Assembly (NCBI RefSeq): GCF_021917145.1
Contig: NC_061078.1
Location: 5,325,808-5,389,807, forward strand
Reading direction: 5' to 3'
Origin: Hypomesus transpacificus
Taxonomy: Eukaryota; Chordata; Actinopteri; Osmeriformes; Osmeridae
Length of the DNA stretch: 64,000 nucleotides
The translations under genes and the position numbers were made by a program. The notes beneath the pieces were generated by a model. That model did not search any database and was not told where the DNA came from. It saw only the letters and a list, made by a program, of their open reading frames with translations. Shown in pieces: positions 33,432-46,514 of this stretch. Numbering within the stretch: the first letter of the stretch is position 1; every line of letters begins with the position of its first letter.

Positions 33432-36338
33432 GAGAGATAGAGAGATTTGATGTCCTGGCCTCTATCTCTCCATCTTTCATTCCATGTTGAGGATGGGTGT
33501 GTCTCTCAGCCTCCGGCTGGCGTATCAGAGGGATTACTGGAGGAGTTGTGTCCAAAAACAAAATGGTTTTCTACCCAAGACAGCAACCCTGCGTGTTCCA
33601 CAATCCTCTTACACCTGAACTAATCAAACACAACAAACCCACAGCTGACAGCCAGAGCTAAGCTGTCTGCCTTTGTGTCGGTGTCTGTCTGTGTGTGTAG
33701 TTGTGTGTGTGTGTAGGTGTGTGTGTGTGTAGGTGTGTGTGTGTGTGTGTGTCAGTGGTTCTGGAAGCTCCTGCTGGGTGTGTGCTGTCAGGACATGACA
33801 AGGGGGGAGCAGGGAGACAGGCAGGCAGGGAGACAGGCAGGCAGGGAGACAGGCAGGCAGGGAGACAGGCAGGCGTACATGCGTCTTGGAGTGTTTGTGT
33901 CAAGGAAAAGTGGGAGTGAGAAAAGTGTGTGTGTGCGTGTGTGTGTGCGTGTGTGTAGCCCCTGTGCTCTCAAGGGAAGCCTCTGGCACAGGGCCAGAGG
34001 AGAGTGTATCAGACATGTGTAAGAGAACACCAGAGAACACAACCATTCCTGCTGTCACAGCTGGGGAGGTCGAGCAGGGGGGATGAACTGCTGGAGCTCA
34101 CAAGACACATACCTGGAGAGTGTTCCCATGAACGCCAACAGGACACATCTCAACCTGGACTCTGGCTCCCCTCCCTCACTCCTCCCCCCCCTCCGTACCT
34201 GTTGGAAGCTCTCTCTCAGATGGCTCTGGTCCTCGGGGTGACAGAACTCCAGGATGTCCTTGCCCAGGAGATCCTACAGCGCAGGTACACACACAGTAAC
34301 ACACAGTTATGCACAGTAACACACCCAGCTACACACTGGCATCATAACTCATCACGTCTATGAGAGCACCACAGGCTCCTCATCCCTCGGAGGTCCCAGA
34401 GATGCTAGCATGTGACCACGGACTCAGGGCTGGCATGTCACACCCAGCGGGAACCAGGGCTGGAGCCCACAGGACATCAGTGTAACTGTCTGTGGTCTAA
34501 CCAGAGCTGATGTTATCTAGTCAGGGCTCAAACACTGGACACTTTAGAAAACCTGAGAGGAACTATTATGAGCCAGCTGTGACTTAAGCAATCGCCCTAC
34601 TGGAACCTTGTAAACAGTTCAATCTCACACAGGAGAAACCGTTTATAGTCAAGTCGTGTTGATGTGAAATGACAAATCCTCTAGGCCCAGAGTCCGTCTG
34701 ACATGGAGTGTGAACAGCATCAAGAACCCCCTCACTTCTCCTTGTAAGGAAACATCCTTTCACAAGACGTTGCAGCTTCAGTTCTACTAGCAGCACATCC
34801 CTGCTCCGATACGGATCTAACGACCTGCACAACATCACTCACAACATCTCACCAGTCTGATACATGTATCTTCAAGTGTGTGTGTGTGTGTGTGTGTGCG
34901 AGAACAGAAGGGGGGGGGATGAATGACGTCCTCTCCACAGCATAACGTATTATCTCACGGTCTCACGCACGATGCACCTTCCAAGTCAGGCGAATTGAGG
35001 AATGCAAGCTAATCCCGGGATTACATTTCTGGAAGGTTCCATTCTGATTTATGCTTCAGAGCCGCTGGGCAGGAGGGGGCCCCACCTGAGGCTGGTAGCC
35101 AATCACGTTGATGCAGCGAGGGTCTACAAAGGTGATGACGCCGTCGGAGTTGTGACGTGACAGGAACTCTGTGGGCACCGATAGGCCATTCATATCCATG
35201 GAGACGGGAGAGCTGGTCACCTGGAGACAAGCACAGATGGAACATCAGATTAACCGGGAGATCGATGCGGTTTAACTAACTTACTGGGTGATGAATCTGC
35301 AAGCTCAAAGATCGCAGCAGGCTCATAGACAAGCCCGGAGTGAAACAGGTGTACTTTAACGAATGACTTTCAGGCACCCATTCAAATCAATTCCTCCTTT
35401 TTCTAATTTAGGAGGATGGGGGAGAGACATGGCATGCTGGAGGTGGGGAGACAGACAGACAGACAGACAGGTGAGATTAGAGGTGGATGTACACCCGCTG
35501 CTGTGAGGTGACGCTGTGTAACCATGGTGACGTGAGGGTTGAGGGAGGTCAGGTTGCAGGTGGATCAAAGGAGGGGGGGAGAGGGTAAGAGCTGTTCTGA
35601 GATTTGCAAGAGACAGATCCCTGATCACCTCTGCACTAGGGTCACACACATACACACACACACACACACACGCACACACACACATACCTGCAGTCTCCCG
35701 ATGGCCACCAGGCAGTATTTACTGGTCTGACCAGCCTCTGTGTCTTCTTCTGGTATAGTCATACCTGGAGACAGGAGAGAGAGAGAGGAGAGAGGGAGGG
35801 GGAGAGAGAGACAGGAGAGAGGCAGGGGGAGAGAGAGACAGGAGAGAGACAGGAGAAAGGGAGACATGAGAGAGAGATGAGAGGGAGGGGGAGAGACAGG
35901 AAAGAGGGAGGGCGAGAGAGAGACAGGAGAGAGGGAGACAGGAGAGAGGGAGGGGGAGAGAGACAGGAGAGAGGGAGGGGGAGAGAGAGACAGGAGAGAG
36001 GGAGAAAGAGAGAGAGGGGGAGAGAGAGACAGGAGAGAGGGAGAAAGAGAGAGAGGGGGAGAGAGACAGGAGAGAGGGAGAAAGAGACAGTAGAGACGGA
36101 GGGGGAGAGAGAGGAGAGAGGGAAGGGGAGAGAGACAGGAGAGGGAGAAAGAGAGAGAGAGGGAGGGGGAAAGAGACAGGAGAGAGGGAGACAGAGATAG
36201 GAGAGAGGGAGAATGAGAGAGAGAGGAGAGGGAGAGAGGAGAGGTTCGAGAGAAAGACGGGGATATTGAGAAAGAGAGGAGAGTGGGCGAGAGAGAGACC
36301 GCAGGATACAGAAAGAAAAGAGGGAGGGAGATAAGGGG

Positions 36339-36373
<35 letters not shown>

Positions 36374-36862
36374 CAAGAAGGAAAACAGGGACCCAGTGAG
36401 CCAGCGTGAGCAGAAAGATCCAGGCTCCTCAGACGAGGTGTAGCTGTGATTTTTCCCGTGTGAACAGCCGGGTGTTGAGAGGTGATGGCCTGGCCAGCAC
36501 AGACCTCCCTCCCCTGATCAAGTGGTAGGGGATAGTCTTGTTTACTCCTTCCAGCCAAAACACACATCAATCACAGCCATGCTGGCTCTACACAACTGGA
36601 ACGGAACAACACTACACATCCGTGTCTTGTTCCTCCAGACAGAGAGAGATAATGAGCGTTAAGAAGAGAGACAACTCCAACTATTTGATATCAGTTTTCC
36701 CCAAGTAATTCCTGTCCTGTTTCCTTGACAGCGTGAAATCTTGTCATAATGGGGTGTGTTCCTCTGAAGGCTCATGGGAGAAGGAGGAGGGGGGGGCAAC
36801 ATGGCTTTCTAATGGAACTCAGCATGTGGGCCTGGGGGGAACACTACACCAGAACTCATCAG

Positions 36863-36902
<40 letters not shown>

Positions 36903-39900
36903 CACGGATTCAGACAGGCCGACAGGCCAGACAGGGATTCAGACAGACAGGCAGAGAAAGAGACAGGGATCCAGACAGACAGGCAGAGAAAGGGATCCAG
37001 ACCGACAGGCAGACAGGGATCCAGACAGACAGGCAGAGAAAGAGACAGGGATTCAGACAGACAGGCAGAGAAAGAGACAGGGATTCAGACAGACAGGCAG
37101 AGAAAGAGACAGGGATTCAGACAGACAGGCAGAGAAAGAGACAGGGATTCAGACAGACAGGCAGAGAAAGAGACAGGGATTCAGACAGACAGGCAGAAAG
37201 AGATTCAGACAGACAGGCAGAGACATAGACAGGGATCCAGACAGACAGGCAGAGAAAGAGACAGGGATTCAGACAGACAGGCAGAGAAAGAGATTCAGAC
37301 AGACAGGCAGAAAGAGATTCAGACAGACAGGCAGAGACAGAGACAGGGATTCAGACAGACAGGCAGGGATAACGAGGGCAGCCCTATCCTTATCCTTCTC
37401 GTTACAACCTCTTTCCACTCGTCTCACACCAGTTCCTGTGCTGATTTCTTGAGACACATCCAGATGGATGGACCTTCTGCGTGTGTGTGTGTATACTGAT
37501 AGTCATGCGTGGGACAGTCCAGAACATTCCAACGTTCTATTTTAGGGGACTGAAACATGTGTCAGTGATTTGCACACACGTGGTGTGTGTGTGTATGAGT
37601 GTGTTTGTGTGGGAGTGTTTGTGGGGAAATGTGCGATACCTGGATATGTTCCAGCGCTGTCCTCAAAGCTCTAAGCTGGATTTCATGCTGTGTGATGGTT
37701 CATCCCCCCCCCCCCCCACCCCCAAGACACCTGGTCTACACACAGGACTGATGGGATCTCCAGGCTGGGGGTGTAGGGCACATTCCTGTCAGTTCCTCTA
37801 TGAACACTGGGTTCAAAACTCAGAGTGTCTCAGTGAGGGTGCGTGTCGAGGTTGCAACAGACAACTGTTTTTGGACTCCAAATGTCCAAAGCCTGACTGA
37901 ACTGTAATCACTAACTCACACTCTGAATCCTGCTCTCCCACACACTGGGACTCACCATCACACACACTTTGAGACCCTTGCAGGTGTGTGTGATGGTTCA
38001 GATGGCACACACACACACACACAGCCTGTCCTGTCTGGTGAGGAGCACTCACACAGGAGAACAGGAGCGGAGAGGGGGGGCGGGGGGAGGAGAGGAGGGG
38101 GCAGGGGGGGAGAACACTGAACTGAGAGGAGCTACAATGAAGGAGGATTCAGAACAAGAAAATACTTGTTTGAGGGTCATCTAGTATTATAGAGGACATG
38201 TGTGTGTGTGTGTGTATGAGCGTGTGTGTGTGTGTGTGTGAGGATACCTGCAGGGGGCCATGCTTTGATGTAACCGGTACAGTGCACCACAGAGTACTGG
38301 GCCTCTCCTTCCTTAGATGGTCCCAGGCCATTCCTGTTAGAGAGAGAGGACGACAGATGTTTACAATACACACACTTACACCCACACTTACACCCACACT
38401 TACACCCACACACACACCCTACCACCCAAGTTCTATCCTGTGTCCTGCTCTGTGTCAGAGGTGGTCCATAGCTGGAGAACAGAACAACCATCTGTCACCT
38501 GGCTGGACGTGACAGGACAGGACAGGACGTGACAGGACAGGACAGGACGTGACAGGACAGGACAGGACAGGACAGGACGTGACAGGACAGGACAGGACAG
38601 GACAGGACGTGACAGGACAGGACGTGACAGGACGTGACAGGACAGGACAGGACGTGACAGGACAGGACGTGACAGGACAGGACAAGGGGGTCCCACCATG
38701 GCTCAGAGGGAGAGAGGGGGAGGGAGAGGAGGGAGGGAGGGATGGAGAGGACAGAGGGGGTGGGGGTGAAGGAGGGGTGGAGATGGACGTGCGGGGGTCC
38801 TGATCTCACCTGTATCTCTTCCTCATGTTGGACAGGCGGTTTAGAGAGATGTGGTCCAGGGGAGCACTGCCACACCTGGGGACAAACAGAACACCCTTCA
38901 TTACACACACACACACACAGAGTACACACAGAGTACACACTCACACACACACCCTGGTGCTCCCAGCCCAGGAGAAGTCAGACTGGGTTTCATTTGCTCT
39001 GTTTGTGTTGCCGAGCACCATGGAAAGACCTTAGGAACAACAATCAATCTGAAACCAGAGTTCTGTTATTGTACATTTGGTGACCGGCTCAGACTCTGAG
39101 AGAAACCATTCTGATAAATAAACCGCGATAAGAGATTTGTGTTGCTAAATCGAGAGAATACTGATATGGCTGAACTTTAATGGGTGGAATGTGAACCAGT
39201 CCTTGCAGGAATGGACAGACCCCCCCTCCCCCCACCCCCCTCACTGATCTAGTGAAAAAAAGGTGAGGTTACACAAGAAGGTCTGGATCTAATATCCACT
39301 TCCTTAAAATGATGTGTGGAAACATTCCTTTTCCCTCTGCTGTGATCCACGCGGCCCTGCGTCTGAGCGGGTGTGCGGGTCAGCAAGTGCGTGTGTCTCT
39401 CTCCAACGGTGAACTCCGCACGCCGTTCCAATTTAGGAAGGGCCTTCTCAAAGAGCCTTCTATGAGACAACACACATTCCTGTGTCCATTCCACCAGCAG
39501 AGACACATGTGAGGAGGAGGAGGGGGGTCTCTCCCCTGACTGGACCAAACCAACAGCTACAGCCCAGTCGCTCCAGAGCCCCTTATGCCATCATGCAACG
39601 GAAACATGCCAGGAATAGTGTGGGAGGTTTTCCTGGGCTAAAAATACAAACGGATTTGATTCATCAAAGGAATGTCACGATCAAAAAACTGTTTAGCAAG
39701 ACGATGAAACAAACAATGTCTTCCAATGTGAGAAGAGAGAGCGTGTGTAAGTGTGTGTGTGTGTAAGTGTGGTGTGTGTAAGTGTGCGTGTGTAAGTGTG
39801 GTGTGTGTGTGATTGTGAGTGTGCATATGAGTGTGAGTTTGTGTGTGTTGAGTGTGTGTGTGTGTGAATGCATATGTGTCAATGTAGAAAGTAATGTGTG

Positions 39901-42900
39901 TGTGTCTAAGACGTGGATATTGTGGAGCACGAGTGTGGATGTATAGGGGAGTGAGAAGGCTGGATTCCAACAGACTGTAATGATTATTGGAGTCTCTGCA
40001 CCTGTCATGCATAATTATCTATGAAGCGAGGCGACATCAATCATCTAACCAATAACTCTGGGGAATAAAAATATGCATGTCCTCACGTTGAGATGGGAAG
40101 CATATGGCTGCGTAGCTGGAGGGTGTGAGCTAAGTTCTGCATGCACGCACATCCCTGTCTCCACACAGGTGCAATCCATCCCCGGATCCCAGCGCTCGTA
40201 AGGTGTGTGTGTCACGGCTGGTCGGAGCGTAAACCAAGGTGATTGGGACGGCTGGATAACTCAAACACACCTTCAAGGTCTGTGTGTGTAACCCTGGACC
40301 CGGAGCTGTCAGAGGGGGCACTAACTGGACAGCCTGTGAGGCACCCAGATGTGGACCGAGACTGCACACACACACACACACCCTCACTCACACACACACT
40401 CACACACAGCCACACACATTCACACCCACCTCATCCTGCAGATGAAGGAGCGTCGGGAGCCCATGCACATCCTCATGGAGGACTGCTGGCCCTCCTTCTT
40501 CACTGTGCCCGTCTTCAGGTCCAGGATACGCCCTGCGGACACACACGGAGCACATCAGGGAACATCTAGCACACACACATTATACATCTTAATACACACA
40601 CACACACATGTATACACGCACACATTTACACACACACACACATGTACATACACCTTTGCACACACACACACACGTACACACAAACACACACATATTCATC
40701 TACACACAGACAGGCAAGCGTAGAAGAAGCTCGTCCTCTACTGGGGACTCCTGGAGATCTGGGTCCTTCATGCAGACAGCCCACAGGCCCGCTAACAGCA
40801 CTCAGGGAGGGAGACGGAGAAGGGAGGCCGGAGGAAGAGAGAGGCTCAGGGAGGGAGACGGAGAAGGGAGGCCGGAGGAAGAGAGAGGCTCAGGGAGGGA
40901 GACGGAGAAGGGAGGCCGGAGGAAGAGAGAGGCTCAGGGAGGGAGACGGAGAAGGGAGGCCGGAGGAAGAGAGAGGCTCAGGGAGGGAGACAGAGAAGGG
41001 AGGCTGGAGGAAGAGAGAGGCTCAGGGAGGGAGACAGAGAAGGGAGGCTGGAGGAAGAGAGAGGCTCAGGGAGACATTCTCCGCTAATCTAATCAAAGTA
41101 CAACAATCTGATAGCTTCCTCCTCTTAACACTCAATAAGCAGCCGGGGAAGGAGAGGATGAAAACATTCCAGATGAACACACAGCGGAGCAACAACGTTC
41201 CTGTTGCCAAGAAGCCTCAGAACGTGTGTGTGTGTGCGCGCGCCAACTCCCTGTTCCACTGATCCATGTGTGACCTCGGCTACCCGACGGCTGTTTGCGT
41301 GACGTCAGTACCCACTCATATCCACTAGCGGATGAAGGTTGCTGATGTTAGCACGGCGACAGAGAGGACGACTGTGAGGCTGCTGGGGTCTCAAGAGAAG
41401 AGTCGGACCAGAGGAAGCCCAGAAGTCAGGGAAACTTCTGGTGGGGGATGTGGGCTGTGGATGTGGGCTGGGGATGGGAGCTGGGGATGTGGGCTGGTGG
41501 GTGCGGATGTGGGCTGGGGGTGTGAATGTGGGGATGTGGGCTGGGGATTTGGGTGTGAGGCTGTGGGCTGGGGGTGCAGATGTGGGCTGGGGGTGTGGAT
41601 GTGGGGAGGGGATGTGGGTGTGGATGTGGGGATGTGGACTGGGGATGTGGGCTGGGGGTGTGGGGATGTGGGCTGGGGATGTGAGCTGGGGGTGTGGATT
41701 GGGCTGGGGTTGTGGACTGGGGGTGCAGATGTGGGCTGGGGGTGTGGATGTGGGGATGTGGGCTGGGGATGTGGGCTGGAGATGTGGATGTGGGGATGTG
41801 GGCTGGGGATGTGGGCTGGGGGTGTGGATGTGGGCTGGGGGTGTGGATTGGGCTGGGGTTGTGGGCTGGGGGTGTGGGCTGGGGATGTGGGCTGGGGGTG
41901 TGGGCTGGGGATGTGGGATGGGGGCCAGGGGCTGGGGATGTGGGCTGGGGTGTGGATGTGGGGATGTGGGCTGGGGATGTGGGCTGGGGGTGTGGGGATG
42001 TGGGCTGGGGATGTGGGCTGAGGGTGTGGATTGGGCTGGGGCTGTGGACTGGGGGTGCAGATGTGGGCTGGGGGTGTGGATGTGGGGATGTGGGCTGGGG
42101 GTGTGGATTGGGCTGGGGTTGTGGACTGGGGGTGCAGATGTGGGCTGGGGGTGTGGATGTGGGGATGTGGGCTGGGGATGTGGGCTGGGGGTGTGGATGT
42201 GGGGATGTGGGCTGGGGATGTGGGCTGGGGATGTGGGCTGGGGGTGTGGGCTGGGGATGTGGGATGGGGGCTAGGGGCTGGGGATGTGGGCTGGGGGTGT
42301 GGATGTGGGGATGTGGGCTGGGGATGTGGGCTGGGGGTGTGGATGTGGGCTGGGGATGTGGGCTGGGGGTGTGGATGTGGGCTTGTGGGCTGGGGGTGTG
42401 GGCTGGGGATGTGGATGTGGGCTGGGGGTGTGGGCTGGGGATGTGGGATGGGGGCTAGGGGCTGGGGATGTGGGCTGGGGGTGTGGATGTGGGGATGTGG
42501 GCTGGGGATGTGGGCTGGGGGTGTGGATGTGGGGATGTGGGCTGGGGATGTGGATTGGGCTGGGGGTGTGGGCTGGGGGTGTGGGCTGGGGATGGGGGTG
42601 TGGGCTGGCGGTATGGGCTGGGGGTGTGGATGTGGGCTGGGGGTGTGGGCTGGGGGTGTGGGCTGGGGATGGGGGTGTGGGCTGGGGGTGTGGGCTGGGG
42701 GTGTGGGATGTGGATGTGGGCTCGGGGTGTGGGCTGGGGATGTGGATGGGTGCTGGGTATGTGGGCTGGGGAGTTCTGGCTGACCCAGGTAAAGGGGATC
42801 AACAGGAGGTTCTGCAGTGTGATTCTCCTGAGCAGAGAGGCCTAACCCTAACCCTCTGGGGCATCACAGCAGAACAAACATGTCTTCCATGACCGCCTGC

Positions 42901-45900
42901 AGCTCTCATCATGAAGCTGCCCAGAGAGACCGGGGAGGAAGAGAAAACCTGTCTGAGATGACGGCTTCCTGGAGCCAGCCTTCTAGCAGGGCTCTGCTGG
43001 GGCTGGAGTTCTGAGGTTAGGGATATGGGGCTGGAGTTCAGAGGCTGGGGCTATGGGGCAGGGGCTATAAGGCTGGAGTTCTGAGGCTATAGGGCTGGAG
43101 TTCTGAGGCTGGGGTTATGGGGCAGGGGCTATAGGGCTGGAGTTCAGAGGCTGGGGCTATGGGGCAGGGGCTATAGGGCTGGAGTTCTGAGGCTGGGGTT
43201 ATGGGGCAGGGGCTATAAGGCTGGAGTTCTGAGGCTGGGGTTATGGGGCAGGGGCTATGGAGTTCTGAGGCTGGGGTTATGGGGCAGGGGCTATAGGGCT
43301 GGAGTTCTGAGGCTGGGGCTATGGGGCAGGGGCTATGGAGTTCTGAGGCTGGGGCTATGGGCCAGGGGCTATGGGGCTGGGGTTGGATGGGTACCTCACA
43401 GCAGAGGAGGGTGAAACACTGGTATGACTCCCCGCTGGAGAATGTAGCACAAACACAAAACAGACCTGCCACGCTAAACAAAAGTTCAGACACATCATAA
43501 TCGATTCCCTTCTGAGACACCAAAGCAGACACAGTATACATACCGTCGCCCCCACACACACATAAGCACACATACGCACACATACTCACACATACACACA
43601 CATACGCACCCTGTGGAACACAAGCAAACAAGTTCCTTAGTGCGTGTGTGAAGTTTCCTCTGTTGTGATTGGGTGATGTCATGTTCTAATGACGGGTCAA
43701 CTTTAGTTTAGCTTCCAAGATATCAGATGAAGGATGGCACATATGCAACACACACGCACAAACACCACCCACACACATACGCAGGGTTGAAATTGCAGTA
43801 AGAGGCTTACCTAATGAAGTTGTACCAAAATCAACCATCGTTGATTATGGTATGAGGAAGAAAATGGCTGGGGATTAGATATGTGTGTTCCTTAATGCGT
43901 GTGTGTGGATGCGTGTGCAGTGCGTGTGCAGTGCGTGTGCAGTGTGTGGGTCTGCTTTTGTCTCAGTATGAACAGTTTACTCTGGAACCAAATGTCTGGG
44001 AATAACCCCAGGACAGAGGGGGAAGATAAACAGTGTAACACATCATCACAGGCCCCCAGCTGAGGTCTCAGGTCCTGTCTCTGCGTCCGGGTGCCAGGCT
44101 AGTTTGGCTCCGCGTTTGTGTACGTGTGTGACTGGATGAGAGTAAACATACAGAACGCGGCGTCCCTGTGTGCGTCAGGTTCGTTTGTCTGAGATCTAAC
44201 TCATGATTTCAGGGAAACTGGCAGGAAATTACTGGATCAACATATCTGACCCTCACCTACACACCCACACCCACACTGACAGACAAATAAACTAGGGTAT
44301 GAGAGGAGAAGAGGAGAGGAGTTTGGTAGAGAACAGTAAAGTAAAAGGAGGTTCAGAGCGGTCCAGTGCATCTCCCACAGACAGGGTCTGTAGACAGGCA
44401 GGGTCTGTAGACAGACAGGGTCTGTAGACAGACAGGGTCTGTAGACAGGCAGGGTCTGTAGACAGGCAGGGTCTGTAGACACACAGGGTGTGTAGACAGA
44501 CAGGGTCTGTAGACAGACAGGATCTGTAGACAGACAGGGTCTGTAGACAGGCAGGGTCTGTATACAGGCAGGTTGTGTAGACAGACAGGGTGTGTAGACA
44601 GACAGGGTCTATAGACAGACAGGTTGTGTAGACAGGCAGGGTCTGTAGACAGACAGGGTCTGTAGACAGACAGGGTCTGTAGACAGGCAGGGTCTGTAGA
44701 CAGGCAGGGTCTGTAGACACACAGGGTGTGTAGACAGACAGGGTCTGTAGACAGACAGGATCTGTAGACAGACAGGGTCTGTAGACAGGCAGGGTCTGTA
44801 GACAGGCAGGTTGTGTAGACAGACAGGGTGTGTAGACAGACAGGGTCTATAGACAGACAGGTTGTGTAGACAGACAGGGTCTGTAGACAGGCAGGGTCTG
44901 TAGACAGACAGGGTGTGTAGACAGACAGGGTCTGTAGACAGACAGGTTGTGTAGACAGGCAGGGTCTGTAGACAGACAGGGTCTGTAGACAGACAGGGTG
45001 TGTAGACAGACAAGTTGTGTAGACAGACAGGTTGTGTAGACAGACAGGGTCTGTAGACAGGCAGGGTCTGTAGACAGACAGGGTCTGTAGACAGACAGGG
45101 TGTGTAGACAGACAGGTTGTGTAGACAGACAGGGTGTGTAGACAGGCAGGGTCTGTAGACAGACAGAGTGTGTAGACAGACAGGGTCTGTAGACAGGCAG
45201 GGTGTGTAGACAGACAGGGTCTGTAGACAGACAGGTTGTGTAGACAGACAGGGTCTGTAGACAGACAGGGTCTGTAGACAGGCAGGGTCTGTAGACAGAC
45301 AGGGTCTGTAGACAGACAGGTTGTGTAGACAGACAGGGTCTGTAGACAGGCATGTATGGATGGATTCCTGCAGGAAACTCAGCTGGCATGGAGGCCCAGT
45401 CCCTGCACGCTCAGCATGCCAGCCACCACAACCCTGCTCCCCACACACAGACACACACACACACAACCCTCCTTCCCACACACACACACACACACAACCC
45501 TGCTCCCCACACACAGACACACACACACACAACCCTGCTCCCCACACACAGACACACACACACACAACCCTGCTCCCCACACACAGACACACACACACAC
45601 AACCCTGCTCCCCACACACAGACACACACACACACAACCCTGCTCCCCACACACAGACACACACACACACAACCCTGCTCCCCACACACAGACACACACA
45701 CACACAACCCTGCTCCCCACACACAGACACACACACACACAACCCTGCTCCCCACACATACACACACACAACCCTCCTTCCCACACACACCACTCCTCCA
45801 CACACACACCGCCTCCCCAAAGCAACAACAACAGCAGCAGACCCCCGTCCCCTCCACATCTACGTAACTGTTTTGTTGTGGACTGCTCTAGTGCTGCTTT

Positions 45901-46442
45901 CCATGCAAAGCAGAGGAGTAATGATTTGCAGAGACGGGGGAGGATATAGTCCTTGGTAAACAGAATATTTAGTCACGGTTAACAGCAGACGGCATGGCTC
46001 TGGGCTATTTTCCTACCTTCGCAGTCTCACAGCGAAACCAGAATGAATACCTACGTGTCATTTCACATTAACCAGACATCGCCTGGCCCAAGGCCTACAC
46101 ACGCCTTCAATCTACAGCTCTACCTATACCCCTGTCGCTCCCTCTCTCCCTCCATCTGCTCCCTCATACATTTCTGATACATGAAAACTTTCTCTTGTAC
46201 CCGTTCCCTTGCTATACTTCTATGTCTCTCTCTCTACATCTCCTTCTAATGACAGAAACCCACCAGAGTGGAGAAAAAGTGTTGTGAAGCCAAACCCATA
46301 CCTCTCTCCATCCCTCTTTTTCACCATCCTTCCTTCCTTCCCTCCCTCTCTCTATCCATTTCTCCAGCCATTTTTCCATCTCTTTCTCCATCTATCCGTC
46401 CCTTCCTCTCTCAATCCATCTCTCTCTCGCCCCATCCATCTT

Positions 46443-46514
<72 letters not shown>

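Noticed and set aside
36733-37499. Arg/Gln/Asp-rich frames
   Set aside because: Translation of the CAGACAGACAGG minisatellite in arnt2 intron 9.
42838-42856. Telomere-like CCTAACCCTAACCCT
   Set aside because: Only about two and a half units; expected by chance in repeat-rich DNA.
41332-42892. Gly/Cys/Trp-rich proteins of up to 277 codons
   Set aside because: Several overlapping frames of the G-rich minisatellite in arnt2 intron 6.
44609-45959. Cys/Leu/Thr/Pro-rich frame of 416 codons and His/Thr frames on the other strand
   Set aside because: Both are translations of the 17-bp and 36-bp arrays; open in more than one frame.
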